Assembly (NCBI GenBank): GCA_002007465.1
Contig: LNAC01000374.1
Span: 531,569 to 595,568 of the forward strand
DNA from: Ailurus styani
Taxonomy: Eukaryota; Chordata; Mammalia; Carnivora; Ailuridae
Length of the DNA: 64,000 bases
Reading direction: 5' to 3'
Shown: in pieces, positions 31,938 to 44,552 of the stretch
Layout: each line of letters begins with the position of its first letter
Numbering within the stretch: the first letter of the stretch is position 1
Made by a program: the position numbers and the translations under genes
The notes under the pieces: generated by a model
Seen by the model: only the letters and a program-made list of their open reading frames with translations
What the model was told of the DNA's origin: nothing
The model's database searches: none

Positions 31938-32155
31938 CTTTATTTTTTTTATTATTTTTTAAAGATTTTATTTATTTATTTCACAGCGGGAGAGAGATCA
32001 CAAGGAGGCAGAGAGGCAGGCAGAGAGAGAGAGAGAGGGGGAAGCAGGCTCCTTGCCAAGCAGAGAGCCCGATGCGGGCCTCGATCCCAGGACCCTGAGA
32101 TCATGACCTGGGCCGAAAGCAGAGGCTTTAACCCACTGAGCCACCCAGGCGCCCC
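31938..32155 (-). mobile_element. young CAN-SINE (minus), mustelid-like type
   Basis: Contains AGGCAGAGAGGCAGGCAGAG and TTTAACCCACTGAGCCACCC. Perfect 15-bp TSD ACATAGGAATTTTTA (31923-31937, 32156-32170). Confidence 0.96.
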
Positions 32156-32170
32156 ACATAGGAATTTTTA

Positions 32171-33840
32171 AAAGCCAAGGCATGCCCATTGACTCGCGTG
32201 TCTTGTTCAAGTTTGAGGTTTTTATCTTATGTTTTTTTTTGTTTTGTTTTGGGTTTTTTTGCCTCTGTTAAATTAGTGGACTGGTCTTCACCTAAAATAT
32301 GTATGGGACAGGGAGGTGAAAGAATCATAGGTAATCAATATTTTATTTTGGACCAGTTAGGTGAAGTAAGTTTATATATCACCTGGGACATGAGGAGTAA
32401 ATAGAAGCATTTCAGCTGCCTGGTAGCTAGCTGTGTCAAGGCTGGAAGTAGATTCCATTCCTTCTCCCCTCCAGTCCTGAATATCTAAGGCCAAATGGCC
32501 TAGTTAGTACTAATCCACACTGTTCAGTTAGAACAAATTTAAGTACTCTGTTACAGGGTTGGTGTAAGTATAATTTAATCTACTTATCATTATTATCAAA
32601 TAGCATCTGATGCCCATGTGCTTGTGGCTTTGTGCTCCACCTGTACAAATCAAGGGAGGACACTCATGGTCCTGTCTACTGGAGTTACCAATCTAAAGGA
32701 TAAGAGATTATTTACCAAGATGAATAAACAGTGAAGTACTCATTTGAAGCTATAACAAGGAAGATAATTGAAACAGTGATAAAGAGTAAATCTTTATATT
32801 AAGTACAGCATTAAGATCTCACTGTTCTTAGACTTAGTGTGACTGAGGGTAGGAGTATAAATTGGTCTCTTGGACAGAAGGAAATTACACAGAAGTGCTT
32901 CCTCCCCTCCCACTGCCAGCTCCCAGGACATACACATTTCTAATGAGATTGTTCTGAAGTAGACTATTCTGGAGAAAAAACAATGTAGTTTCGTTACACT
33001 CATTTTTAATGTCTGTACCATCAGACCTGTGACACATGTGGCATAAATAGTAGTTTTGATTTCTTTTTTTCTACTTTCTAAAAGTCTTCCTGGAGGTTTC
33101 CTTGCCTGCGGTTTTGGATTTATTGGTGTACTCATTACATCATAACTCCTTGTCCTGAAACATGCCGTACATTGTGGGGGGTTATTAAAGTTTTTTGGCA
33201 GAGGTAAAGAAGGGACTCTTCCAGCTAATGCAATGGGTTCTGTTAAAAGCACTTGGAAGACAAATTGAGGAGACCATTGATTTAGTCCTGCCTCAGTCAC
33301 CATGTCAACATGGTTCTCTGTTTTGTCATTTGTAAAGTCACAGCACCGTCCTATGTCAGAGGGTTACATAGGTGGTAAGGAGGTAATACAATGAGTTTGA
33401 AAATCTTTTCAAAAGAATCTAAAACAGTGCAACATGATTTTAAGTATTACCAAGAGACTTTTAAGTCATGGAGTTCGGTATTATTCACATTGAGGCTTTA
33501 TTAAAATTGAACCATTTTTCAGAGACTTGAGACAGACCTGAAGTGACATGTTTTTATTTACTTTTTTTTCCTTTTTTTTTTTTTTTTTACTTGACGTTGT
33601 CAGTGGTGAAATAAAGACCTTAAGTTTTTAGAGGAATGTTAAGACACCCAGCAGGCTGTAACTCAGACCTGGATAGAGGTGACTGGGAGTTCAGGAATAT
33701 TTTTAGGAGTGTGGTGTATTTGTTTTTCAGAATTATATGCTATTTTTCTTATCAAGAAAAAAAATCTTATTTAGCTAATGGGAGAACTATTAAGCAAAAT
33801 GATACCCACTGCACTATGGATGATACTCTGCAGCAGCCAA
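32171..33840. other. intronic, no recognised repeat
   Basis: Contains a 169-codon minus-strand frame (32,794-33,303) of no recognisable family and a T-rich run near 33,560-33,590. Otherwise unassigned. Confidence 0.35.
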
Positions 33841-33849
33841 ATCAGTATT

Positions 33850-33872
33850 TTGTGTGTGTGTGTGTGTGTGTG
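33850..33872. repeat. (TG)n microsatellite
   Basis: Eleven TG units followed by imperfect TG/TA repeats to about 33,892. Confidence 0.9.
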
Positions 33873-33972
33873 CGTGCATGTGTGTATATATACGTGCCCA
33901 CCTGCACATCTACATACACAGAGGTGTATATATATCCACACAGAAAGGAGTTCTAGATAGAAAAAATAAAAA

Positions 33973-34168
33973 GGGGAGCCTGGGTGGCTCAGTCGGTTAA
34001 GCGGCTGCCTTCAGCTCAGGTCATGATCCCGGAGTCCTGGGATTGAGTCCCACATTGGGCTCCCTCCTGAGTGGAGGCATCTCCACTCTGCCTGCTGCTC
34101 CCCCTGCTCTTGCTTGCGCGCTCTCTCTCTCTGACAAATTAATAAGTAATATCTTAAAAAAAAAGAAA
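33973..34168 (+). mobile_element. CAN-SINE
   Basis: Head GGGGAGCCTGGGTGGCTCAG, CT-rich body, A-rich tail after ATCTT. TSD obscured by the A-rich flank. Confidence 0.92.
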
Positions 34169-34169
34169 A

Positions 34170-37100
34170 AGTAAAAACAAGATATAAACTTACATGATTA
34201 GTTTTTAAATATAGGGGTGTGTGATTATGCATACATGGAAGAGAGATAGCAGCACTGTACACCAGCCAGTGGCAGCCAAGGGGTGGCTGAAAATTTAATT
34301 TTACTCTTTTGTGTATTGTTTTGTGTTGGTATTTTGGATTTTGCTCTGATGAATTTGTGTGGCTTTTGTTGCTTAAATTATTTTAAATGTTAAATAGTCT
34401 TTGGAATATTCTACACTGTGAGGGGGAGGTTAGACGGGTTAAGGATAATATTTGTGGAGAAACCTGATTTGAATAAAAACTTCATAGAAATTTTCCCATT
34501 CATTAAAATAACTGGTAGTTCCTGTTATTAAAAGTAATACGCTGTGAATTTTAATGTGCTTAACACCTAAGTTCATTATGAGCCTTAGGAGGCCAATTTA
34601 ATTGGTGATACTGATAATTGTCAGCAATGTACATATGCACAATTTTTACTAGTTGGGCAGGGTCACTGCTTTCCCCACACTTCAGAGCCCACTGTAATCT
34701 TTATCATGGCTCAGAGCACAGGTTAGGAGCCTCGTGCAAGTCTTCAGCTGGTGATCGAGAGAGAGATCAAATTAAGACTTATTTGAAATACATTTTGAAA
34801 AAGTGAAACAACCTTTTAGATTTGGGGAGAACTTGGAGAAATTAAGGGGCTCGGAATAGATATTTTTAAAGCTAAGATCTGTATGATAATTTTGAGTTCT
34901 GAAATGTGAATTGGTCATGTTAACATATTGTGATTTGGCTTAGTAGGTGGTACCACGAGCTGGGCCAGGCATGTGGTGTTTTAATGCACAGACTGTAGAT
35001 CTAAAGAGATTGATTTTTGTCATTGTGGCTTTAGGTTGTGTTTCTCATGGTTTACTTGTGAGGTCAGTTTAAGGAAGCCACTTTGGTGTTTTGTTTCCTA
35101 GGCAAAGGAAGTTGTAAAAGATTGTCTTTGCACTCATGAAATGCTTTGGCTGTCTATGTGAACTCCTGGTGGGTGAATCTGATTTGGGAACTGGCACTGT
35201 GCTTATTTCTCCAGCCACTGTTTTTCTTGGTGTGGGCGAAAAGGAACAAATGTTTTATCCTGATTGTACAAGTCCCTTGCCTAGTGTGAATTGTTAGGCC
35301 TGCACTATGAGGTCATGTCCTTGGCTGTAAAAGTTAAGTCTTTCCCTTTTGCGTCCCAGTGCTGAAATATTTGGTGAGTTTCTACTTACTGAGTATTCTT
35401 TATCTCAGGTTTGTGAAAAATGATTATTATGTAAAAGAGGAAAAACAGGATGGACTTTTCCAGCTAACTGGGCATGTAATAGTGATTTCCCTCAACTCCA
35501 CCCCATCTGTAAATGGAACATCCATGACTCACTTCTCGGGGCCACACAGGCACTTTTGTAACCAGTGCTTGAATGGGAGGGTGGGATGGGGATGGAAGGA
35601 GATGGGCTGGCATCCCACTTGTGTTTAGCCAGAATCTGTCCAGCTGCCTTTATAATGGACTTCTGAAAAGGACAATGTGCCTTCTCACACACCATGCTAC
35701 ATATTTTTTTTCTTATTGCGCTGTTTGTGCCAAAATAATGCAATATATGAAATGCAATAAATGTCGCCATTAATACTGTTAACGTTGTGGGTAAGTGTTG
35801 TATAGTAGAGTGTTCTTTGTGTTACATAAGATTTTAGTATTAGCATGGATAATCTGGATCCCTATCGTATTCCTGTCTTTAACTGTATGACTTTCATTTA
35901 TATATATTTAGAATATTTTCTAGTTATTTATCCCTGTACTCTTATTTAATTTATAGATTATACTCTAGAATTTATGCTAAGTATAGTGTTATAAAGAGAT
36001 ACTTATACTGCTTTATGAAGATGATTTTATCACTACACTGGACTTCTTTTTTTTTTATCATAAATAAGAGCACTTCTGTATTTGTTATGTCTGTAAATGA
36101 GTGATCACTGGTGTTTGATTATCCACTGTTGTCTGATTGAAAATGACAACCAATTCATGCAAGGTCCCAGTGTGAGAGTAGGCACAGGTGCAGTAGAAAT
36201 TTATCCCCCTAAAACGGGGGGGGGCAGATTGAGAACCCCCACATCTGGTGGGGACTTTAGTTAGTTGCAATTGGAAGTTAATGATTATGCAGCATATATA
36301 AACAGCTTAAACTCTGTGTATTTATGATGGAAATATTTTTTCTAAAAAAATTGATAGTTCATGTATTTGAATATCCCCTAGGTTGCATTGCATAATAGCT
36401 ATAAGTAGAAATTAAGCATGTACATGAATTTACCAGACAATTAACATAACAGGAAATAAGCTTATAAGTGTCTGTTTTTCCTAATTGAGGTCTACTTTGA
36501 GACCCTGTAATACTATATGCAGCACTGCCAAGATTTAATAGTCAGTTATTGTTCAATTTTATTTATTTGTGGCCTGTTCTAACAAAAAGGTGTGTGTGTG
36601 TATGTGTGTGTGTATGTTTAATATTTTATCCATGAAACTTTCCAGAGAATAGGTTAACATTTACTTTGATAGTTTGACAAACAGAAAAATAGAATTTGCT
36701 TACAAGTACACACGTATCAGTTAAATGGCATTGAGCGGATTTTTGCATTTCATTGGATAAATTCTGCTAACTAAACTTTTCATTCAGTTGTCATGGCAAC
36801 TCTGTTTCTTCGCAAGTTGAAGACAAGTTAGATGTTAACCTGCACGTTCCTCGAGAGATGAAACAGGTGTTGATTTAAGATGTGTTAGGAAGAAGCAACA
36901 AAATCACCAATCTAATCTGTTCTGCCTTTAACACCTTATAAATACTTGATACTGCCAACTCTCTCTCCCTGGTATATCCAGAAGATTGGACATTTTCTTT
37001 TTTCTTACATGTGAAATGGGTTAGGGTAATAGAAAAAAAAATGTGTGTTACCAGTTAGCTCTTAATTAAATATCCACATTTCCTCAAGGTCTTTTATAAA

Positions 37101-37230
37101 ATATGATTGAGAAATAGTAATAAGAATATCTTTTAAATTTCCCACTTTAAAGTATATATTTGAACATAATTGAATGAAACAAGGAAATGTACATGCTATG
37201 GTTAGAGCACTGATGTGGGAGTTCTTCGAA
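34170..37230. other. intronic, few recognised repeats
   Basis: About 3 kb lacking SINEs. A (TG)n microsatellite occurs at 36,591-36,614. Frames around 35,359-35,773 overlap on both strands and show no family resemblance. Confidence 0.35.
36591..36614. repeat. (TG)n microsatellite, interrupted
   Basis: Five TG units, TA, then further TG units. Confidence 0.85.
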
Positions 37231-37234
37231 ATCC

Positions 37235-37330
37235 TAGCCTTGTCATTGTGTCTGTAGTGCTTAATGCAGCGCTTGGCAGGAAGTTGCATTTAATAAATAC
37301 CTGTTGAATGTGTGAATGAATGAATGAATG
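37235..37330 (+). repeat. MIR/L2 tail with (AATG)n
   Basis: TTAATGCAGCGCTTGGCAGG and TTTAATAAATACCTGTTGAA resemble a plus-strand MIR/L2 3' end, followed by an AATG tetranucleotide run. Confidence 0.5.
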
Positions 37331-38435
37331 CATTTTAGAGTTTTAAAGACTGACAGTCCTTAAAGATTCTCTGGTAATCCAGAATCTGATCTTTTGAAAT
37401 ATTAATGCTTTTTTTGTAGGGAACTTACTTTCTTGATGTTTGGTATGCATTGTGGCATTGCTTAAAGAAATCTCATTTTACACAACTCAATTTCTTTCCA
37501 TTAACTATAATGAAAAATTTTCTGGTATCAAAATCATAGGATAAATAGTCTAAAGGGACCTGTCTCCTCTTCAAAAACAAAACAAAACAAAACACCACAC
37601 AACTAAACTAAACACCTAAGTAATATATCTGAACCCAGTTATAAAATCCCACAGCTGTCGAAAGTAACCTGTTGAAAAAGTATTTAAACAATGTGAACCT
37701 CTCAAATTATTAGCTGTGTTGATAAATGTAAAACTCTGTTCTATACTTTTTAAATTTATTTTAATTCTTGTGTGGCTTGGTAAACCTGAAATACATTGTA
37801 CAATAACATTAGCTCATTGGTTTTTTTCAAATTTAAGATATAGCACATTTAATTAGAAAAACAATATTGTTCTTCTTAACCCTTCTGAGACCGTGTTTGC
37901 ATGTTACATGAAGTAGGTACTTTAGAGAAGAGATGGAATCATCTCTGCCTTCCATTTGAGAAACTAACTTAAACATAGGTTATAAATCTGGCATGTTCTT
38001 TAAGAAGTTTATAACCCAGACTAACATATAAAGATGACCTACACTGTGTGAGGAGGTGAGCTATGAGTAAACACTTTGACTGTGCATAACAGGCAATGAC
38101 TGTTTGCTTTAGAATGGTACACTGAATAAGTTAGTTGCTAGGGCAGAAGGAGGTGGCAGAGCAGGAACTACTGTCTCTGCCCAAAGGGCAAAGAAGGACC
38201 TCTGGTAGCCACTTGGTTCTTTCCAAGTATTGTGGGTCTTTACAGAGACCTTATGAACATTGCTACCTGGCCCCTGCCATGGGATACTGTACATTTCTTA
38301 GTGCCATATGTTCTTGAAAATCTTTCTATAAATTATGATTTTGTTTTGTTCAAGATTATTTGAATTTTTGAATGAATTTGAATTATTTGAACTTTTTTGT
38401 ATTTTTAATTGCACCTGATTAAAAAATGAAACAAT

Positions 38436-38505
38436 TTGTATTTCATGGAGCACTGGATGTGGTACATAAACAATGAATCTTGGATCACTGAAAAAATAAA
38501 AAAAA
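38436..38505 (+). mobile_element. L1 3'-end fragment (plus)
   Basis: CATGGAGCACTGGATGTGGT and AAACAATGAATCTTGGATCA resemble the 3' UTR end of the L1 at 10,710-10,760. Confidence 0.6.
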
Positions 38506-38811
38506 AGTTCATATTAAAACTCACTTTACACCATATATTGATGTTAATTGGGAAAAAATGAAGCAATATAAAATGAAATACATTGAAATACAAACCTCTC
38601 AGTTCACAAGCAGTCTGTCTTCCTAAAGGCTACCATTATTATAACAGTTTCTTTTATAGTCTTCCAGAAATATTCTATGCAAATACCAGGAAAAAAGTAT
38701 TCTCTTTCATTTGCTTAGAGTGGTAGTTGCCTATGTACTGTTCTGTGTTTTGGTAATAGTTACCTAATATTCCACTGAATAAATGCATGTATGAATACTT
38801 AAACCCCGTGG

Positions 38812-38978
38812 TTCTTAAATCTGGTTGGACATTAAAGTCACACCTAGAAGAGATTTAAGTGCCCATACTACTCTCTCAGAGATCCAGATCTAATTGGTCT
38901 GGGTTAGGGCCCTATGTGTCTGTCTTTATGAAACCCTCCCCAGGTAACTTTAGTGTGCTGCCAAGCACACTAATATCA
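38812..38978 (+). repeat. MER20-like hAT element
   Basis: The 5' end (GGTTCTTAAATCTGGTTGGA) and 3' end (CTTTAGTGTGCTGCCAAGCA) are decayed inverted copies. The middle reads CCAGATCTAATTGGTCTGGG, as in MER20. Confidence 0.6.
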
Positions 38979-39926
38979 ACTAGTCCCCCATTGATGGATA
39001 CTTCGATTGTTTCCAGGCTTTTTGGTTGCAGATGATGAACTGCTGGTCAGAAGGTCTTATGCATAAGCTCAAGTATGTTTCTAGGATAAGAACCTGGAAT
39101 GGAATTTCTGCCCTCTTCAGAGATGTTGCACCTATTTATACTCCTACCAGTAGCATACGACAGTGGTTGCTTAGTGGAGATGATTTCAAGTACCCCAAAG
39201 AAACAGTGCTGACTGGTGGGGTGGTGGTGAAACTCGAACCTTAATTCCCTCTTGGTAGTTGTTGATCACTTCTCTAGTCCAGCATCCCTGCTTATTGTTT
39301 TAAGCTCCTTTGTAATTCAACTCAACAGTGCTATCTAGACATAATAGTACTTGTCCTTTTTTGACCCCAGTGATTTACAAAAAAAGTTCTGTGCATGAAC
39401 ATGTTTAAAAAAGCAAAATAACTTTAGTGCATGGAGATGTTCTTTAGACATTTGTCATTACAATAATAAAATCTAAAAAGAATCATAATAGCTGTCTAAC
39501 AGCAGGAGAACGGCTGAATTTGATGTTCGTTTCACCAGATATTATCTGATAGTTAAATAATTATGATGACTTATTAATGCAATCAAGTCACAAATATTTT
39601 AATTTAATTAATGTTATACTAATATATTGATTATAGGATTATTAATATATAATTAACATATTAATTTGTAATAATAAAAAGGAAAACAAAAATGCTGATG
39701 ATATGATGGGGTAATGAGCATGTGGGTAAATGTCCTCAAATTTTAAGGATAATTTAAAAAATTGTCCTTTACAATAATAAAATTGGGCAAAAAGAAAAAT
39801 TAGAGAAAACATCAAATTCTTTTATAATGCAAATAGCCATTTATGGCTTTAAAGATGTATTTTCGTATTGTGAACATTGTTAATTAGTGGAGACATATTA
39901 CAGACATGTTTGTAAATGGCTTCTTT

Positions 39927-40146
39927 TTTTTTTTTTTTAATTTTTTTTTTTAAGATTTTATTTATTCATTTGACACAGAGAGAGAGATTACAAGTAGGCA
40001 GAGAGGCAGGCAGAGAGAGAGGAGAGAGGAGGAAGCAGGCTCCCTGCTGAGCAGAGAGCCCGATGTGGGCCTCGATCCCAGGACCCTGGGATCATGACCT
40101 GAGCCGAAGGCAGCGGCTTTAACCCACTGAGCCACCCAGGCGCCCC
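39927..40146 (-). mobile_element. young CAN-SINE (minus), mustelid-like type
   Basis: Ends TTTAACCCACTGAGCCACCC plus AGGCGCCCC. Perfect 16-bp TSD TGTAAATGGCTTCTTT (39911-39926, 40147-40162). Confidence 0.96.
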
Positions 40147-40234
40147 TGTAAATGGCTTCTTTGAAATCTTTTAAGATGCCTATAAATAGCTCCTCAAGAA
40201 TTTTAAGAGACCCATTCTCTAATATTTGTCGAAA

Positions 40235-40480
40235 ATAAAACTTTACCATGTACTGGGCACTGTGCTGAGTTGCTTCTACTTATATTCTCTCACCCATGTC
40301 TCATAGTTCTCCTTTGAGGGTAGGTATTTTTACTAGCTAATTTCTAGATTATAAAGTCATAAAAATTTATAGATGAAAATGTTGAGGCTTGCTTGGGATT
40401 ACTGAGTGGTTAACTAGTGATGCTGGGAATTCAAACCCACGTCTGTGAGTTCTTTACTAATACATGATCTGTATCTCCAC
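40235..40480 (-). repeat. MIR (minus)
   Basis: CATGTACTGGGCACTGTGCT, GAGGGTAGGTATTTTTACTA, GAAAATGTTGAGGCTTGCTT and GCTGGGAATTCAAACCCACG follow antisense MIR order. Confidence 0.8.
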
Positions 40481-40923
40481 TTTGCAGATTATTATTTGAG
40501 ATACCTGAGAGATTAAGATTCTGTGGTACATTCTGTCGGGTTTATAAGGAAACATATAGTCTTAAGTATTATTTTTAGGGAACTTCCATTTTAATTGTGC
40601 CAGTGATAGATATTAAGTGTAAAAAGCTAAATAATAATACAGAGTAGTGGACTTCAGGGCCACGGATCCACTGGCAAATTAAGATGAAAGCAAGTAGTAA
40701 GGACTCTTTAATCTGAGCTGGTTAGGGGAGGCTTTACAGTGGAGGTGAGATCTGATGGGAGAATATCTATAGAGAGATGAAGAGGATGAAGATATTTTAT
40801 CTTAGATGTGTTCCTGGGGTAATGAATGGACTGGTTTTTTTGGAAATAAGAATGCTACAGTGAGGCAAGATCCATTGGGACGAGATTGTGCAGGGCCTTG
40901 AAAGCATTATTAATTTTAAGTTT

Positions 40924-41117
40924 TTTTGTTTGTTTATTTTAAAGATTTTATTTATTTGACAGAGATAGCGAGAGAGCAGGGGGAGTGGCAGGCAGAGGGA
41001 GCAGCAGGCTCCCCGCTGAGCAGGGAGCCTGATGCAGGATTCTATCCCAGGACCCTGGAATCATGACCTGACCCAAATGCAGACATTTAACCGACTAAGC
41101 CACCTGGGCACCCCTTA
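40924..41117 (-). mobile_element. CAN-SINE (minus)
   Basis: TTAAAGATTTTATTTATTTG to AAGCCACCTGGGCACCCC. TSD ATTTTAAGTTT on both sides. Confidence 0.92.
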
Positions 41118-41224
41118 TTTTAAGTTTAAATTTAGGTGACCCCAAAGAGTCCATGAGAGGTCTTCAATCTATACTACTTTGAGTGTTAATGGAAAGAGTA
41201 GGGACTTTGTTGTGAGTCTGTGTT

Positions 41225-41410
41225 TTTTGTATTCACACCTGGCTCCCCCACTTATAACATATGCCACGTTACTGTCCCTGAGTTTTTTTCATCTGTCAAG
41301 TGGATGTAAAATTTCTTTTCTTGCAAGGTTGTTCTGAAGACTAAAGATAATATATGTCAATTGTGCCACACAGCCCTTGGCACCTATCAGGCATTTGAAA
41401 AATGGTTAAC
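41225..41410 (+). repeat. MIR (plus)
   Basis: CACACCTGGCTCCCCCACTT, TTTTTCATCTGTCAAGTGGA and CCCTTGGCACCTATCAGGCA follow plus-strand MIR order. Confidence 0.75.
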
Positions 41411-41566
41411 TCTTGTAACACTCAGAAACTTACTACTATCTGTTTCTCCCCGCCCCCCACCCCCCAGCTTCTCCAGCTGCTTCCCTGTCTTAATCCCATC
41501 TCTTGGCCATCTCAGATTGTAGGAAATGGCAAGTATCTTGTCTTCATCAAAAAGTAGAGTTCCTTT

Positions 41567-41569
<3 letters not shown>

Positions 41570-41612
<43 letters not shown>

Positions 41613-41756
41613 NTCATCAGGCTTACATCTTTCACAGCCCTCACCAAAGCACAAACCCTCCCCAATGTCCATAACCCATCCACCCTATCCCTACCCTCCC
41701 ACCCCCCAGTAACCCTCAGTTTGTTTTATGAGATTAGAAGTCTCTTATGGTTTGTC
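41570..41756 (-). mobile_element. recent 5'-truncated L1 3' UTR insertion (minus) with long poly-T
   Basis: A run of 44 T (41,569-41,612) and one N are followed by antisense carnivore L1 3' UTR (CAGTAACCCTCAGTTTGTTT, TCTCTTATGGTTTGTCTCC). 9-bp TSD TCCTTTTCT (41561-41569, 41757-41765). The long pure tail suggests a young insertion. The single N marks an unresolved homopolymer. Confidence 0.85.
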
Positions 41757-42117
41757 TCCTTTTCTGAAGGCATTGGGGAGCTACTACAATTTTGAGTAAT
41801 GGATTGGTGGAACAGCTTGCTCAGCACAGGTACCTTGACGTAAATTTTGGTGCAGGGATCCAAGTTCGTACAGTTTTACTGTATATGATATCAGCAAGCA
41901 GAACATGTCTGTATTTCTTAGCCTTCTTGCTTTCCCCAACCCCAGACCTCTGTCTCAAAGGGGAAAAGCTACACATGATCACAGGCCAGTAACATTAGGT
42001 TCCTACCTTTTGGCTTTCTTCCTAGTCTATGGCAGAATCCATACTTGGTATGATAGAGTTGCTTGTTTTTTGGTTTTGCTTTATCTTTTTTGTTTTGTTT
42101 CAATAAGGACTTTAGTT

Positions 42118-42460
42118 GTTTAGAGCAGTTTTAGGTTTAAATAAAATTGAGGGGAAGGTACAGAGATTTCTCATATAGCCCTGCCCCACACATGCATAGC
42201 CTCCCTCATTATCATCGTCACTCACCTTTTTTTTAACCAAGAATGAACATACATTAGCCCATTATATTCACCCAAAGTCTATAGTACACTTTAGGGTTCA
42301 CTCTTGGTATTTTACATTCTATGAGTTTGGGCAAATGTAAAATGGCTTATATCTATCCTTATAATATCACAGAGAGTAATTTCACTGCCCTAAAAATCCT
42401 CTGTGCTCGGCATAGTCATCTCTCCCCCCATGCCCAAATATCTCTTTTTATATCTCAGGA
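42118..42460 (-). mobile_element. L1M-type 3' end (minus)
   Basis: GAGCAGTTTTAGGTTTAAAT, CCCCACACATGCATAGCCTC, TAGGGTTCACTCTTGGTATT and ACTGCCCTAAAAATCCTCTG match the recalled antisense L1M 3' region in order. Confidence 0.85.
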
Positions 42461-43940
42461 ACTCTTTTTTTCTCTAAGTAGTCTCCTGAGAGTTCTGCTT
42501 CTTGTATTGATTAGTTTCCCAAACATTTGTGAAGAGTCCATTTTGGCTGTGTCCTAAAATTCCACACTTACACCAAGGAGAGGAGTTTGTGTTTGAAGAT
42601 TAGCTCACTCACTCATTCATTATAGTCAGTGTTTTTTGTGGGGTTTTTTTGTTTGTTTGTCTTGTTTTTTTTACAAACAGGGGGAAAGGGGAAGAGAGGG
42701 AGAGGCATTTGCCTCAGAAACTAGAAAAAGGAAAAGCTTTTAATTGTCAAGTAATCTTATCTTACTGAAGTGCTAAGTACTGCCCCTAAGAATTGCGTGG
42801 AGTACCAGTTTAGATAATGTGTCTTGAGAAGTGTGCAACTTCTGCGTATTCCTAATAAAGCTGTTAAAAAGCAGTCTAGTTGCTCTAGGTGCAAACTCAC
42901 ACTTTGGTAATTTGTTCATCATTGTGCCTTCCTTCTTCCAGTCTTCTTTCCTTCAAGTCCAGGGTGTGTTGGACTTTGATCTTGCAGCTGATTACTGTGC
43001 TATGCTGCTCTTTAGATTATTCCAGTGAGTACTGAGTTTTATAGCTTGGACCCCAAAAGTCAATATTGTGTTTAACACAGCAGTAGCAATATGAGTTCTA
43101 TTGAGCTAGCCTAACCCACTAGCATGTTATGTAGCTGTTTAAGAGGAAGCTTCTTTTCAGAACTGTGTTATAAGTAGCACTTGCTTGTCAGAATTGCTGT
43201 GGTTCAATCAGCAGACCACAGTAGGTATCTTCCTTTGGATTAAAGTATTGCCATAATGTCAGACTTGTGCTCTTTATTTTAGAAACCTTTATGTGCAAGG
43301 CACTGGGTCTCCAGTACCCCCAGAGATATTTCTAGTCAGGGAGGGATATTGTTATCCTCAAGGAGAAAATAACAGGGTCTCTCCTCTCTTTCAAAACAAA
43401 TCCCGAAGTATTGTTAATCTATCAGTTATCACCCCTCTGTTTAGAAGACTCCCCTTGTCTTCCTGTCCTAGAAATATTTGTGATATGGGGCCTTGACCAA
43501 CTCTGCCCTATGTGTTGGGGCAAGTAGTGTTCAAATTTCTCTTCTTTTTTTTCTTTTCTTGGCTGGCTGGGATTCCCAGCAAGGGTTTTTCCTCACCATT
43601 AGATTAGGTCCTGTGTGACCTTTTGGGGGCAGAGGAGGAGGTTATCTGACCTACGTTGGTTTAGACTCTGGGTGGCTTACAGTCCTCGAAGCTGGAATTC
43701 TCCATCTGGTCCTATCCACTTCCAGAGCTTGGCCCAGTCCAGCTTACTGGAATCTGAGGCTGAGATTGGGAATCAAAGCTTAGCAAATAATTAAGGCTTT
43801 ATAGATCTTTCATGGCTTTCTCTGAATGTAGTTTCCTTGGGGACCTAACTGGTATGCATGGAGGTAAGTGAGGTATATTTTAGAAGAAAAACTGGATGGG
43901 ATATGAAAGAGTGAATTGTAAACAGAGAGAATAAATAATT
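42460..43940. other. intronic, no recognised feature
   Basis: No SINE or LINE recognised; a T/G-rich stretch lies near 42,630-42,675. Confidence 0.35.
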
Positions 43941-43942
43941 TT

Positions 43943-44121
43943 TTAAAAGATTTTATTTATTTATTTGACAGAGAGATCACAAGTAGGCAGAGAGGCAGGT
44001 AGAGAGAGGGGGGAAGTAGGCTCTTCACCGAGTAGAGAGCCCGATGCAGGACTCGATCCCAGAACCCTGAGATCATGACCTGAGCCAAAGGCAGAGGCTC
44101 AACCCACTGAGCCAGGCGCCC
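43943..44121 (-). mobile_element. young CAN-SINE (minus), head partly deleted
   Basis: Mustelid-like body; the head end lacks part of CACCCAGG (reads GAGCCAGGCGCCC). TSD GAGAATAAATAATTTTT on both sides (from 43,927 and from 44,122). Confidence 0.95.
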
Positions 44122-44155
44122 GAGAATAAATAATTTTTAAGAAGTAGTAATAATC

Positions 44156-44280
44156 GGGGCACCTTGCTGGCTCAGTCAGAAGACCATGCAACCCTTGATC
44201 TCTGGCTCGTGAGTTCAAGCCCCATATTGGGTGTAGATGTTACTAACAAAACAAAACAAAACAAAACAAAAACCCTTAAA
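44156..44280 (+). mobile_element. CAN-SINE, short form, (AAAAC)n tail
   Basis: GGGGCACCTTGCTGGCTCAG head; the tail is a run of AAAAC units. It lies 35 bases from the opposite-strand SINE on its left. Confidence 0.9.
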
Positions 44281-44387
44281 GTAGTAGTATAAAAAATAAC
44301 TTCCAGGTTTTGAGTCTGAGTAACCTGGGAGAACAGTAGCATAATTAATGGAAATAGGACAGGAAACAGAAAATAAGAAGAAATTTA

Positions 44388-44521
44388 CTTTTTTTTTTTT
44401 TTTAAAGGCTCCACACCCAGCATGGAGCCTTACGCTGAGCCCGAACTCACGACCCTGAGATCAAGACTTGGGCTGAGATCAAGAGTTGGATGCTTAACCA
44501 ACTGAGCCACCCAGGCGCCCC
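44388..44521 (-). mobile_element. CAN-SINE, short form (minus)
   Basis: T-run, then AAAGGCTCCACACCCAGCAT, ending CAACTGAGCCACCCAGGCGC. The AGATCAAGA motif appears twice, a small internal duplication. Confidence 0.92.
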
Positions 44522-44552
44522 TATACTCAATTTCTTAAAAGTAATTTCTCCT

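Noticed and set aside
32794..33303. 169-codon minus-strand frame in FNIP2 intron 1
   Set aside because: The longest gap-free frame, but it shows no recognisable domain, no family resemblance and no splice or promoter context. Most likely a chance frame; a protein search and conservation test would settle it.
39513..39540. GAATTTGAT-containing stretch considered as FNIP2 exon 2
   Set aside because: The surrounding translation does not match and there is no acceptor or donor in the right phase.
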